A stretch of DNA of 64,000 bases, from positions 9,840,517 through 9,904,516 of the forward strand of contig OX442318.1 in NCBI GenBank assembly GCA_949358305.1, in the 5' to 3' direction. Positions 1 through 13,800 of this stretch are shown here, piece by piece. Each line of letters starts with the position of its first letter. Position 1 is the first letter of the stretch. This DNA comes from Strigamia acuminata. Its lineage: Eukaryota; Arthropoda; Chilopoda; Geophilomorpha; Linotaeniidae. The notes under the pieces are model-generated. The model was given only the letters and a program-made list of their open reading frames with translations. It ran no database searches and had not been told where the DNA came from. The position numbers were made by a program, and so were the translations under genes.

Positions 1-89
1 CCTTGATTAACTTCTTGCAAATAAGTTAAAAGCATCGACTGCCAAATGATGATGCAAACTGGCATTTTCAATCTAATTTAATTCGCATT

Positions 90-112
90 TCTCTGATCGT
101 GCAGGTAAGCCG
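90..112 (+). promoter_or_regulatory. Back-to-back splice acceptor/donor (possible recursive splice site)
   Basis: A pyrimidine-rich run leads to GTGCAG at 99-104, followed directly by GTAAGC at 105-110. This AG|GT arrangement is the form of a zero-length recursive splice exon in long arthropod introns. It lies upstream of the Dscam-like exons and on their strand. It could be coincidence. Confidence 0.2.
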
Positions 113-374
113 ACAATTAAAATCGATCCAAAAAATGGCGTCATTTGGCAGGGCAAACACGTTTTCACACAATTTCCTCCTTCTTTTAATCACAAATTAA
201 TTCTCACTCTCCCTCACACATTTTGCTTTTGCTCTTTCCCTCTTTCCTTCAACACGTATAACCATTTCTAGCTGTGTTGTACACCTTGTAAATTCGTCTT
301 TTTTTTAGTTTATTTTTTTTTTTATTTTTTTTTTATTTATTTCCTATTCCGACTCGTGGGTCTTTCTCCTTTAG

Positions 375-475
375 GATACAACCACTCCTATATCCAGCCC
401 TTAGGGGGGCGCAGCGGACGGAATTACCAAGATTACGCCTCCTACTGGCAAGAAAGGAAAAGAAGAAACTACTAG
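375..475 (+). CDS. Candidate alternative terminal exon of the Dscam-like gene
   Basis: A polypyrimidine tract and TTTAG acceptor end at 374. The exon would start GA TAC AAC, the same entry phase as the confirmed exon at 1679 (also GA). It then reads 33 codons to a TAG at 473-475, with no GT donor before the stop, so it could only be a last exon. The peptide is rich in Tyr and basic residues (NYQDYASYWQERKRRNY) and looks coding, and its base composition is richer in GC than the flanks. It could equally be chance or the last exon of a different transcript. RNA evidence is absent. Confidence 0.35.
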
Positions 476-768
476 AAGACAAAAATGAACAAAAAAATGG
501 GATTTTTATGGTTGTCCTGAGAATGAGTTTTCAAATCGGGACTAAAAAAAAGAAAGAAAGAAAAAATAGACAAGTTTTAAATGCTCAACGCTGAAATGGA
601 TCTGGATTGTGTTGAAGTGCCGAATGTTGATGATATTAGTGAAAAGAAAGTGTAAAAAAAAAAAAAAAAAAAAATTTAATGGAAAAAATTTACAAAAAAT
701 GTATTTCAATCATCTCTTTCATTTCTACTGAAAATATTATTTTTGATTAAAAACCGCAATGAACTTAG

Positions 769-799
<31 letters not shown>

Positions 800-1678
800 A
801 AAAAGAAATATATATATATAAATTACACGTTTGCGTTATGAGTAGAAAAAGGGGAAATTTTTTCCCGCAGAGTCTCTGTGTTGATAAAATATGAGACATG
901 TTGAAAAGAAATTGTAATTTCATGATAAATCATTAATTTTGTATAGATATATCTTCATTTATCCACTGAACACTTAAAGTCAACACAAAAACTCAAAATA
1001 TTTCTAATTCCATTTATTTTAATTTAATTTTAATTTTTAAATCTAATTTCAATGTAACTTACTATAAATCACGTAATTCTGAACAAGTTTATCACAAAAA
1101 CACAATTTCTCAGCAAGTAAACACAATTCCTACAATTCGGCGGAAATTGTCTCTCGCACAGGCCGTTCAAGGTCTATCGTTCCCGGCAGAGATAAAACCA
1201 AATTGCGTACAAATTAAACAATTTAATTTCCTAATTTATTTTTAAAAAAAATAAAATAAAACTGCGCTTGCAGACATGAAAATGTTTGAATACGCTAATT
1301 GGCAAAAAGAAAGAAGACTAAAAGAAAAAAAACGTTAAATCCTTAATTCAACTATTGAAATTTAGCCAAAAGAAAAGAAAAGTTCACTTATTCTACTCGG
1401 ATAAGATCAGTAATTAGAAAATGGAATCCTTCGTACAAACACAGTTCAAACTTCACTGAGAGACCCTTATCTCCCATGTAAACACACATCTCCGTCCGAA
1501 ATGATCACACAAATTACATTCTTGTTAAGTATCAGTCGACTTAATTTTCCTCTGTTTCTACACTATCTCTTTAAAAAGCCAAAAAACTTTGATACAATTA
1601 ACAGTAATTACATTATTTCTCTTTCTTTCCTTTCCCCCTTTCCTTTTTTATCTCTATTATTTCTATTTCCTTCTGTAG
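476..1678 (+). other. Intronic/intergenic AT-rich stretch
   Basis: Poly-A and poly-T runs, a short TATATA tract near 810 and no supported gene. If the 375-475 exon is real, its 3' UTR would lie here. Confidence 0.5.
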
Positions 1679-1830
1679 GATTTCCCGACGACATTTGCCC
1701 ATATGCCACTTTTAGTCTGGAAGATTGTCGTGTGGTGGACGGACAGGACTCCCAAGAGGTCCCTTTGCGTCTCTTCACCCGTCAAGATTCATGTGACCGA
1801 TACAGGCAAACAAACCACTACGGAGGCTCG
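1679..1830 (+). CDS. Dscam: Dscam-like exon A (DDICPYATF)
   Basis: Acceptor TTCTGTAG ends at 1678; donor GTAAGC starts at 1831. The exon enters with one base borrowed from upstream and leaves in phase 0. It encodes GFPDDICPYATFSLEDCR and continues to HYGGS. The preceding exon is outside the window, or more than 1.3 kb upstream. Confidence 0.8.
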
Positions 1831-4800
1831 GTAAGCGAATAAACACTTTCTGCTAATATTGATCAAATTCCGACTCTGCCTTACGCAATCATCCACCTAT
1901 GACTTAAAGAGAACCAGCATAGTCAGAAACAAAAAAAGCTTCCCTGCAGTACAGGAACAAAAAAAGCTTCCCTGCAGTACAGGAACAAAAAAAGCTTCCC
2001 TGCAGTACAGGAACAAAAAAAGCTTCCTTGCAGTACATGGACAATAAAAGCTTCCCAGCAGTACAGTCATAACAAAAAGGCTTCTCTGCAGTAGTCATTG
2101 ATAAAATAAAATTTTGCTGCAATACAGTTTTTTTTAGCTTTTCCACCAGGGACATAAAAAAACCATGGAGAGTTAATGAAAGCAGAATTGGCCAAGTTTA
2201 GAAATCAACAACTGCAAATGCTACATATCAATTGCCAATCCACAAAGTCTTATGATTCTGTTTGTCGATTTGTAAATCCGTATGCAATGCGAGTAAATTT
2301 CGGTAGCCCCCTCAGTGTGGTCAAGGCATTAGACAGTTAACCACTCTTTTTAGGGTCAAGAGACCGCACCAGGACGGATGTCATTGAATCTTAATGGCTT
2401 TTCATTCCATGCTCCCTGGTGGGCAAACTTAAAACAGCTGAACCAAAGGAAAGTTTTTTCCGCTCGACTATTTGAAATTGGTGTAACTTTCTTTAGTAAA
2501 TTCAAAATGGATGCCAAAAGGTACAATAATCATTCGTTATGATAACTAAATACGGGAGTTAACTGAACCAGATATGTGGAGAATTTAAAGTATTTTAAGA
2601 TTAGTTATTGTAAACACAATTGAATGCTGTACAAAGTCAATGATAAACAAACTTGAAAAAGAATTGCATTTGATTGTGATTGGTGGCCAGTAATTTACTT
2701 ATCCACTCATTAGTTATTTATTACACAAAGTCAGACTTAAACTTGTTTAATGTTGTTCGCAGCAAATTAAATTTACAATCAATAATTTACAATCAATAAC
2801 TTTGGAGCTATGGTAAGTAAACTCATTCAACTCAAGAAGTGAAATTTTTCAGTACATTTCATTCAATATATTAAGCGGCTTCATTAAATGAGCGATTAGT
2901 TGATTATTTTGATTACGTTGATTAGTCGATTACTTGATGTGTCATGTGACTGGATTCAATCAATCTCAAGAATAATCATTTCATCAAATAAGCAACTAAG
3001 CAACTAATCAAGTAATCACCCCAAATCATGATTTTCTGCTGACTTGAGCCGATTAAGTGCTCTCTCGACTGAAACCAATATGGCGGCGCCAGACCCGCTT
3101 CAACTACACAAGGTCATAATTTAACAAAGTCTGCTCAGTTTATGTTAAACTGAACACATGAAACGAGTTAGGTAGTTGCAATTATTATTTGTAGGAACTT
3201 TTTTTAAACAATTGCAACGTATTTAGGTTACAATTTAAACAATTCCGCCCATAGGAGCAATAATCACATAATCAGATTTTTGTTGGGCCCTCAATAATTG
3301 AGTGATTACGATTATTGCAATAATCAACTAACCACAATAATCGCTCATTTAATGAAACCCCTTAATATTCATAATCTTACAATTTTAATGTGAATCTGAA
3401 ACAGTATAAGGTTGTAAACTATCATTTTAGAGTTATTGAATGCGTCTGATGTATTCTTTAGAAAAATTTGATGTCATTCATTTACCCAGTCTAGCAAAAC
3501 TCGACATAAACCACTTCAAAAACAACCACAGCCTTCTTTATGATTTTGCAGATTTTGGTGAACTTTGAACTTTGAAACCTTGAATGCACTTATTTTAATT
3601 CCCAAATTATTATTTTTAAAAAAGAAAAAAAAAACACTGTACCTGTCACAATAATTGGCAAGAATGAAATTTTCAACATCAAATATATTTTTTCTCATTT
3701 ACACTGCACAAACATGACACATGACATATTAATCATTCAAGATTAGAGCAGAAAATAGATTATAAAAGGTAAAAAAAATAAATAAAAGTTGATTCAATTA
3801 GAACTTTTCAAATTCTCGTCTAGCTGTCGACTTGATTCAATTATGCGATTCTGAAACTAAGTCAGCTTAAAACTGCACCTGCATCAGCAACGCAAGCAAA
3901 TGGAGTTTAATATTTGTGAATAGGAGCAAATGCGTCCGTTATTACTCGAGTTAATTACTTATTTAAATGCCACTCTCCAATTTGACTAACCCCAGCGTCT
4001 TAATCGGGAACCTCTTCCTCGTTATTTGCATTCAACGAGCAAAATTCTTTGCCGACACGGCAAACCTCAATCTAACCTCGAGCAACATTTCAGGCATTCG
4101 CGTATTACTTAACGCCTGATTAGCAAACTCCACTTGCCATTTACCATTCCCTTTGACTGCATTTCGTGTTATTACTCAAACCTACCCAACCATCAAATCT
4201 ATACAGTTTCCCCCGTGGCTTTGGAATGTTTGGTATGCATTGCTCTTACTCCTGCGAGACTTGCTCCAACGACTTACGACCGGTTCCCAGCAAATAATTC
4301 AATAAACCTCAACCAACACACAACACATCTTTAAATTCCATTTCAAAACCCCGCGTCATGTGTGTGCAATGACAGAAAAATTCCAAATTTCACTTCAACT
4401 TGACGCCATCTTGGGATTTCCAAGTTTAGCTAGACCGGCCAAGGAATTGAAGCTGAAGGTCAAATTGAGTTAGAACATTCATAACAATAATTTCCTTGAT
4501 TAAAAGACGCTTTCCGTACAAGGAAGCGGGTAAAATTCCGAAGGTTGCTATACTCGAGTTGCACTCAAAAAGGCACCTCACAATGTGTACTCCCATTGGT
4601 CGAGCCAGTTTACTGGTGTAGTGATCCGGAAAAGTAGACCCAAACACCAAAATTGCATTACAATGTACAGACATTGTAATCGATTGCCTAGGCAACGGCC
4701 TAAAATTCAAACTTCCAGACGATGTAAGCAATAAACACAACAAACATGAGTTTGACATTTTTTAATGTGTAAAACTTCATTTTAATGATGGAAATAAGAT

Positions 4801-7800
4801 TTTTTATTAAATAAAATCAAAATAACATTAACTAAACTAGTCATAACAATCACAACAATAAATAAAAATCAAAACTACTTCTCCTAGTAGTAGTATACAG
4901 TCTGGAGTTAGTAGTAAACTGGCTCGACCAATGGGAGTACACATTGTGAGGTGCCTTTTTGAGTGCAACTCGAGTATAGTGCAAGTTTAAAGAAGGAGTC
5001 ATTTACAAGCTCACTTGACCCGCTTTTGGCTTACCAGCTTAACTTGCAAACTCAAGCTAGCTGGGTAGCTAGCCAGAAATTACCGCCAAAATCTCCTCCA
5101 AGAATTTCCTCACGATTCTGATTGGCTGTCAAAGTCACATGTCCAAAACACCAGCAACCTTGAAACTGGTAAATCAAACTCAGTTTGATCGGAGCGGGTG
5201 AGTACAAGCTCGCTTCAAAACAAAGCTTTTGAATAAAAACGCAAGTTTGTGTTTGCTCAAGCGGGCGAGTTTTTAACCGCTTTTTCAAGTAAAAGCAAGC
5301 TTTTAAATTTTACCCGCTCCCTTGTTTTTCGACCTTTAGCACGGCCATCTTAGCAACAGACATGGCGACCTAATAACGACACTTCCGCTCAAACTGAATT
5401 AATTGTTAGTTGGAGAGCTCTTCATGTGACCAGCGCCCTCTTTCAATAAAATCAACAAGTTGCTGGAACTCTTTCGTGGAGTGATTTATTGACCGCTACT
5501 GGAATTTTTTTATTTAAATATAATTTGCAATGAATTTTTCCAAAAGTTGGTAATAATAGGTTGAAGTATCTTAAACAAGATGTAACAACAAAAAAACAAT
5601 AACACAGTGTTTTCATTTATTAATTATTCATTTATTTTTATTAATTTATTATTTAATTGTATTGACAAATAAATCGAATCGGTTTTAATTTTCCGATAAA
5701 TGAATGTGTGGCGTCACAACGAATGTCATTCCAACAAGCTTTCTCTCCAACAATATCAATATGAATACAATTTTCTATGTTGCCAAAGTTGTTTGGTTCG
5801 CCCTGACACCAACTTTTTCGACCCTTGGATTCATAGTTTTCAACATCTGCTCCTGTAGACAGCCATACAAATGCGTGTTTATTGGGATCTCGTTTAAAGT
5901 CATTACCACTAGTCCAAAAACTTCGAAGCGCTGAAAATAGTCGCAAAAATAGTATTCATTTACTTTTACTCCCTAGCAAAGAATTTGTACAGAAAATGTG
6001 CACAAAAACATAAAGTAAATTAACTACTGATAAATAATACGGAGTATTAATATTTTTTTAAGTATATTTTGTGCACAAATTCTACACAATTTTCCATCCA
6101 TATCCTTACAATTCACGGGTAGTTTTTTATTAATATAATCATTAATAAGCCTATTTTCCAATTCTGATTGGATGCTTACAAGCTTCGAGTCCATGTCTTT
6201 ACAATATGAAACTGCGTTAAGAAAAGTTCCACTCTTGGTTGAAAAATGGTAACAAGCTTGGCCGATCTGTACGAAATCACTTCGACATTTCACACATTTT
6301 TCATAAGAACCATCTGAGCAACTGTCAAATATGAACGACACACCAACATGAAACAAACAGCAGACGATGACTACTGAAAAGTTCAATTAAAATTTAAAAA
6401 AATTAAAAAATAAGACTAACTTTCAGCTAAAAATTAAGACTTTTAAATTTTAAATCTAACATATGTTAACAAGTAAAATGCCACGAATAGATTGAGTCGT
6501 TAGGCCCAACACTATAGTCAGCGCCTGGTGGCGCCAAACTCAAACTGAAAAATTCCTGTCTCTGCGCACACATAAACGCAACAAATACCCAATCTTTAGA
6601 GAAAATAACGGATATAATAACACTATTCACTCGTGAGTAATAAACTATTTTATACTTTTATAATTTCGTGTGCAAAAAACGGAATTTAGTGTTTGAATTC
6701 GACGTCAAGATACAGGGCGGTGAGTGTAGTGTGTTTTCAACCAACCCCGATTAAATGGGGACACAAAAAGGTAAAGGACATCTCTCGCTATATTATCAAT
6801 ATGGAAATTTGGGCAAACTAAGGATTTTCACACTTATAAACTATGATAGATAACTTACCAACGCTCAATTTTCCAGCAATCATGGTGTCAAAGTGAAGTG
6901 TAGAAACGAATAAGCTAAAGGCTTTACCAGTCGTTCTTATATACGCTTTGTTGTTTGATATTTACACAAACTAATGACCCATAAAAAGTTTTTCAAGCGA
7001 AAGCCAGTTAACTAAATGATCGTATTTATTTCATTTTTTATTTGATTGCTATAATTAACTGTTTGGGTTGCTTAATGAAGAGATTCAATCCAAAAATGAT
7101 TTTTATGATATATCCAGATAAATTATTCAATTTTGTTTGCGTTCATTAAGAGTTTATTACTGTGTGCTCATCATAAACCGTAGATTTCGTCCGAAAATAA
7201 CTCGATGCACGTGTCACCATTCTAGAAGAAAGAAATTTTCTTTCATAATATTTTTAACGCCCACAATAACAATCATTAAAATGCCAAGAATAGGAAAAAC
7301 TATACTTGTTATTGTACACTATTTAATTCAAACAGACAGAAAGCAATTGCATGAAATCCATCTGAAGCGATCAATTTACAACAAGTTTGTTTTTCTTGCA
7401 AATACTAAACTCAAAACTAGTTAACTCTCATTGTTCTTTGTCTTGTCAACACCCGATATTGTGATTGTTACTTGTTGGAATGTTTTATACGTCATCTCGG
7501 CATGATGTTTTGTATTGGACCACCCACTGGTCACCCCCTTTCCCCTTCACCCTTCACTTCCTGTCCTACTAGAATAAACGCTAGTCGCAGCACAAGTTGC
7601 TCTGCGACCTAAAATATATATATCTACATAAATCTAACTCATCCACCATCAGGTTATGGGTCCAACACCTGCATACACTACGCAACAGTGAGTTACGAAC
7701 ATTTTTCCCGAAAAATCGCAAAAATACATCAAAAATCGAAAAGTCAAGCCGTGAACGAGCGACCACGTGTACACCCGAGCCGAGAAAGTGCATCAAGCCA

Positions 7801-10800
7801 CATCAAGCCGTGTAACCACAAAACGCAATTCAGTGCCAGGCAAATATTTTTGAGCTTTTGAAAAACGAAAAATGGAATCTGTTCGAGGTTTTAAAGTAGA
7901 AAAACTCGGTGAGGACAATTATGAATCTTGGAAAACTGAGATGAAAAACGTGTTAATTTGCAACAAACTTTGGGCGTACGTGTGCAAACGTACAGTCAAA
8001 CCGGAGGCCACGGAGGAAGCCCCAAATACCACGGCAGTGAACGAATGGCTAGAGAAAGACGAAATCGCTCTCGCAACCATTGGATTGGGCATAAACCGCA
8101 CGCACCAAGGCGCCATCAGCTCAGCCACAACGTCCGCCGAGGCTTGGGACAAGTTGGAAGCATTCTTTCAACCGAAGGGCCCGCACCGAAAAATGTTTTT
8201 GTTCAAAAAGTTAATCAACATGAGAAAATCCGACGACGAGACGATGAATGCTCATTTGAACAATTTCGATGAAACAGCACAGAATTTAAAACAGACCGGT
8301 AGTACGCTCGACGATGATTTGTTGGTGATTTTGCTAATGGACACGCTTCCCGACACGTTCGCATTGTTCCGCTCATCAATTAAAATGAGAGAAACGTTAC
8401 CCGACCTCGCCGCAGTAAAAATTAAATTGCTGCAAGAAGACGAGGACTTACGTAAAAACGAAAAGGCGCCGCAAAATGCTTTGGCCGCCAAAACTTTTGC
8501 CAAAAACAACAACCATCCATTTAAATTTAAAGGAAAATGTAATAAATGCGGTTTGGTGGGACATTTGGCAAAAGACTGCCGTAGGAAGAGGCCAGGCCAC
8601 GCAGGCAAATCGAACAACACTGACAAGACGGTCGACGCCGTAGCACTTACCGCGACCGTCGTATCAACGTATCAAATCGTAGACGAAAATGTAATGCCGA
8701 CTGAACGCGACGAAAAAGTGACGCCGACTGAACGTGACGTAACAATCGCAACAACAATTGATCAACCCGAATTAGCAAATTATGCCGTCGCATACCAAAG
8801 TAATCATGCAATAAATAATATCGAATGGTGTCTTGACAGCGGCGCATCGCGCCACATGTGCAAAAATCGCGAAATGTTTTCCAGTCTAAATGAAACGATG
8901 AAGGGAACAATTCGAACCGCTTCCAAGACGTACGTAAAAAGCGAAGGACTTGGAAAAATACACCTCGATATGGACGATTACGACAAACCAATTGTTTTGG
9001 AGGACGTCATGTTTGCACCCGATTTGAGCGGAAATTTGATGTCGGTACCACGCATCACAAGCCAGGGCGCTGAAGTAATTTTTACTGAGAAAACCGCAAC
9101 AATCAGCAAGAAGGGAAAAACAGTCATGAAGGCGGAGCGACGAGGCGACATGTTCATCGTACGAACGAAACCACTGCAGATTGCAAACGTCGCCACTGGA
9201 AAAATCAGCCTAAACTCGAAAACATGGCACCATCGTTTTGGACATTTGAATTTGGGCGCTTTGCAACAACTAAGAAAATACGAAATGGTAAATGGACTGA
9301 AATTCGATACTGCAAACGAAACATTTGACTGCGAGATTTGTGCAAAGGGAAAAATTCACCGAAGCTCACACCCATCGTCGTCAACACGCGCGGACGACGT
9401 GCTCGACTTGATCCACTCCGACATTTGCGGACCAATGCCGACCACGTCACTTGGAGGGGCCAAATATTTCGCCACGTTCATCGATGACAAATCCCGCTAC
9501 ACCGAAGTCGCAATTTTGAAAGAAAGAGGCGAAATTTTCCGAGCATTTCAAAACTTCAAGCGAAGAGTCGAACTCGAAACCGGACGAAAAATTAAGAAAA
9601 TTCGCAGCGACAATGCCAAGGAATACGTCAGCGCCACGTTCACCAAATTTTTGGAAGAAGAAGGGATTCGTCGTCAACTCTCGGTCGAGTACACACCAAA
9701 ACAAAATGGCGTTTCTGAGCGCATGAACCGCACGCTGTGTGAAATGGCAAGATGCATGATGATAGAATCGAATCTGCCGCCACCCCTTTGGGCCGAAATT
9801 ATTGACAGCGCTGTTTTCATCAGAAATCGATGCCCGACCAAGTCATTAGAAAACCAAACACCATTTGAAGTATGGCACGGCAAGAAGCCATTTATTGGTT
9901 TCTTGAGAAGACTGGGCAGCAAAGCCATCGTGTTGCAGCAGGGACCTGGAAAGGGAAAATTTGAGGCCAAAGGAACCGAATTGACATTAATAGGCTATTC
10001 AGCTGAATCAAAAGCATACAAACTTTATGATGCTGCCCGACGAAGAGTCGTGAAAAGCTGCCACGTCAAAATTTTCGAGTCAACCGATGCCATCTCAAAT
10101 AATGGCGAAAAATCATTTGCTGATCCATTTTTTATTTTTCCTAGTTTTGACGAACCCGAAAGCCCGCCGCCTGACGCCATTACTGCGCGCAACAATGACA
10201 ACGAAGTTGAAACAGAAGGAGAAATCGATGTCGATGAAGCCGACGCGCAAATTCCGATTGAAAATCAACCTGCTGAAACCAAACGAGGCCCGGGACGTCC
10301 AAAACTCGTAAGGACCGGAAAACCGGGGCGCCCGTCGAAGCAATACAACTTAATCCGAACACACGACATTGAACCCGCCAACGAAAATCAAGAAACCGCA
10401 TTCGACCCGAACGAGGATCACGCAAATTTCGTTTGCGGCTCACTCCCATCAGACCCCATCACCGTCGAAGAAGCGATGTCCAGAGACGATCGAAATGAAT
10501 GGCGCGAAGCCATGCAAAACGAAATCGACGCGCTGAAGGAGATGGGAACGTGGATACTTGTCGACAAACCCAAAAATCGAAAAGTGATTTTTTCACGTTG
10601 GGTTTTCCGCATCAAACGGGACAAGCAAGGCAACATAGACCGCTACAAGGGACGATTGGTTGCCAAGGGTTTTATGCAAAAAGAAGGAGTGGACTTCAAC
10701 GAAACCTACGCCCCTGTGGTTCGATACAACTCCATTCGCACTCTCATCGCGTATGCAGTCGAGAAGGGATGGCTAATCCACCAAATGGACGTCGTTGCCG

Positions 10801-13800
10801 CCTACATTCAGGGCGAACTCGATGAAGAAATTTTCATGCGGCAACCAGACGGTTTCATTGAAGAGGGACAAGAAGAAAAAGTCTGTCTACTTAAAAAGTC
10901 ACTCTATGGATTAAAACAAGCCGGACGGAACTGGCATAAAAAGTTAAGCCGCCACCTTCGCAAAAAGATGAAATTAAATCGCAGCAACAAAGATCCATGC
11001 GTCTTTTACAGACTAGAAGACGGGAAATCCGTAATAATCGCTGTCTACGTGGATGACCTAATCGTAATAACTGAAAACACAGAAACAATGAACAAAGTCA
11101 AATCTGACTTAAGCGAAAAATTCAGAATGACAGACATCGGATCATTGAAATACTGCTTAGGAATCGAAGTAAACCAAAATGAGAAAGACCATACCGTCCA
11201 AATCACTCAGACCAAATACATCGATGAAATTTTGGAACGCTTCAACATGACAAACTGCAACACCGTCAGCACACCAATTGACCCTGCACTGAAGCTAACC
11301 AAAGAAATGTCACCCAAGACAAACGAAGAAAAGGAGAAAATGAAAAACGTGCCATATCGCGAGTTAATTGGCGCATTGATTTACCTGTCGAATTCGACTC
11401 GCCCAGATTTGGCCTTCGCAGTGAGCAGCCTCAGTCGTTTCTGCGCAAATCCAGGTGAAACACACTGGAAAGCTGCGAAAAGGGTACTTTCATACTTGAA
11501 AGGGACGCGAAAATTAGGCATCACCTACGAGAAGACTGAAGAAAATTTGTACGGATTCGCCGACGCGGATTGGGGTGGCGACATCGACGACAGAAGATCG
11601 ACCACAGGATATGTGTTCATTTTGGCCGGAAGCCCAATCTCGTGGGCATCCAAGAAGCAACATACCGTTGCACTTTCGACCATGGAGGCTGAGTACATGG
11701 CGGTATCGGAGGCAGCAAAGGAACTCCTGCACCTCAGAGGACTTCTAATTGAGTTGGGCTGCCAAACAATGCAACAGGAAGCAACTGACGTCTTTTGTGA
11801 CAACCAGGCCGCCATTTGCTTCTCACAAGATCATTCGAGCTATCATAATAGCAAGCACATCGATATGCGCTTTCACTTCGCCAAAGAAGTCGTAGAAGAT
11901 AAGAAAATGAGTCTCCACTACCTGCCAACCACTCAAATGGCAGCAGATGTCTTCACCAAAGGACTCTACCGACCGAAGCATGAAGATTGTTTAAAAATGT
12001 TAAACTTATTTTTGAGTTAATTTTTATTGTTTTTTTATGTAACCAACATCATTTGTGATGAGAAGGAGTGTTGGAATGTTTTATACGTCATCTCGGCATG
12101 ATGTTTTGTATTGGACCACCCACTGGTCACCCCCTTTCCCCTTCACCCTTCACTTCCTGTCCTACTAGAATAAACGCTAGTCGCAGCACAAGTTGCTCTG
12201 CGACCTAAAATATATATATCTACATAAATCTAACTCATCCACCATCATTACTAAACAATAATAAATGCACAAAATTAAATTTTTTAACATGAAAATGAAA
12301 AAAAAAAACCCACTCGGTGCACTTCACCTTTAATTCTGAGCATTTATTCGGAGCTTCCTAGATACCTTAACGCTTTAAATTAACGCCGGGTTCCAATTTG
12401 GGCCAGGGCCCATTTAACTGCTGGGGGTCACCGACAATAGAAACAATAAGCGCCGGGGTTCACCAATTTTTACAAGAAAATCATCGTTTTTGAAAAAAAT
12501 TCGTGTTTTTTTTAAAAATCCGCCGGGCCCGAATAAGCGCCGGGGTTCAAATAGCCTGGTCAAACTCGTAGTTGAGTGACATGCCATGTCCATTGCTAAG
12601 ATGACCCCAAGACGAACTCATTTCCTAGCATATGTTGTGATTGACCGAGATGATCATCTCATCATTTCATTTGTAACCTCACACTGAATTCTCTTGGCAC
12701 ATACCGTAGTTTTATCGATTTTAAGAGCACCAGATGCATTATTAAGAGTTTATTGATGCAATTTTTTGCGTAAGTTTAAGAGAACAATTTGTGTATAAAT
12801 AGACATAGATGCATTCAACTAGCCTTGAGTACGCCAATTTCCAACGGTGATGGTTCCCTAGCGACGGCTTTAGGTGTAGATCTCACGGACGGGCGTTTAG
12901 AGTGGCACTTCTCGGGGGCTGGTAAAACTAATCTGTAAAAATAATAATAATAATAATAATATTAATAATAAAATAATTTAGACTAAACAGAATTTTAAAA
13001 CTGCTCGTCCCGATCTAACTTAAAAAATGGCAACCATTTTCATACCGTACTGCCTCATTTAAACGCCCGGCTTCATTCAGACGCCGGGCCCGTTTTAACG
13101 TCGGGCAGTAATCGGCGATCTAAGGAATTGGAGCCGGCCACGATTAAGCGCCGGGTTCCCAAATACCGCCGATTTTTTGCAAAAAAAAGGGGTTTTTGCA
13201 GAAAAATCACCTTTTTAGGAAAAAAATTGCTGAATTTTTGGTTATGCGCCGGGCCCGAATAAACGCCGGGCTTCGATTTGGAGCCGTGCGGGTCGGGTCA
13301 AAAAACTATTCAAGGCCCGGGCGTTTAAATGAGGCGGTGCGATATTTTCTTTCATACACTCGAACCCCGTTATAACGAATTTTTTGTTATAACAAATACT
13401 TAAAAATGACTTGGTTGGACTAGGCGTTGGCGACAGAGGGCTCCTCAGCCTGGAGTGACTAATGCTGTTTCTTGGTTTTTCGTGTGTTCTTGGGGTTTTT
13501 TTAACAAGGGGGGGGAAGGGCAGCGCTCCTTGACCCCCCTCTCTCCCTGCAAACCTCACCTTAACTGTTTTTTTTTAATGTAATGAGAAATTGGGCACTT
13601 ATTTATTCGCGGTGTGGTTAGTATGCATTAGTCATTCAAGGTTTGTGTCTGTAATTTTATTGGTCTGGAGCCCTCTGTCGCCAGGCGGTTCTCTCGGTTG
13701 GTTAGTTGCCATAGAAGACCATAATAAAAAATTTTGATACAACGAACCGATTTCTCGGGTTCCTTGCGATTCGTTATAACGAGGCTCTACCGTATTTTCT

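Larger units (their letters stand above)
7473..12247 (+). mobile_element. Complete Ty1/copia LTR retrotransposon
   Basis: A 4775-bp element with 179-bp LTRs (TGTTGG...CA) at 7473-7651 and 12069-12247 that read as identical, flanked by a perfect 5-bp target duplication TTACT (7468-7472 and 12248-12252). A primer site directly follows the 5' LTR, and a purine tract precedes the 3' LTR. One intact ORF fills the interior. Identical LTRs plus an unbroken ORF indicate a very recent, probably still competent insertion into the intron of the Dscam-like gene, in the same orientation and about 590 bp upstream of the lectin ATG. Confidence 0.97.

Noticed and set aside
6024-6110. Lectin exon 2 continuing to a stop without splicing (120-aa protein)
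   Set aside because: A GTAAGG donor and a phase-matched downstream exon with the EPN/WND half of the fold give a complete domain; the read-through form lacks the sugar site.
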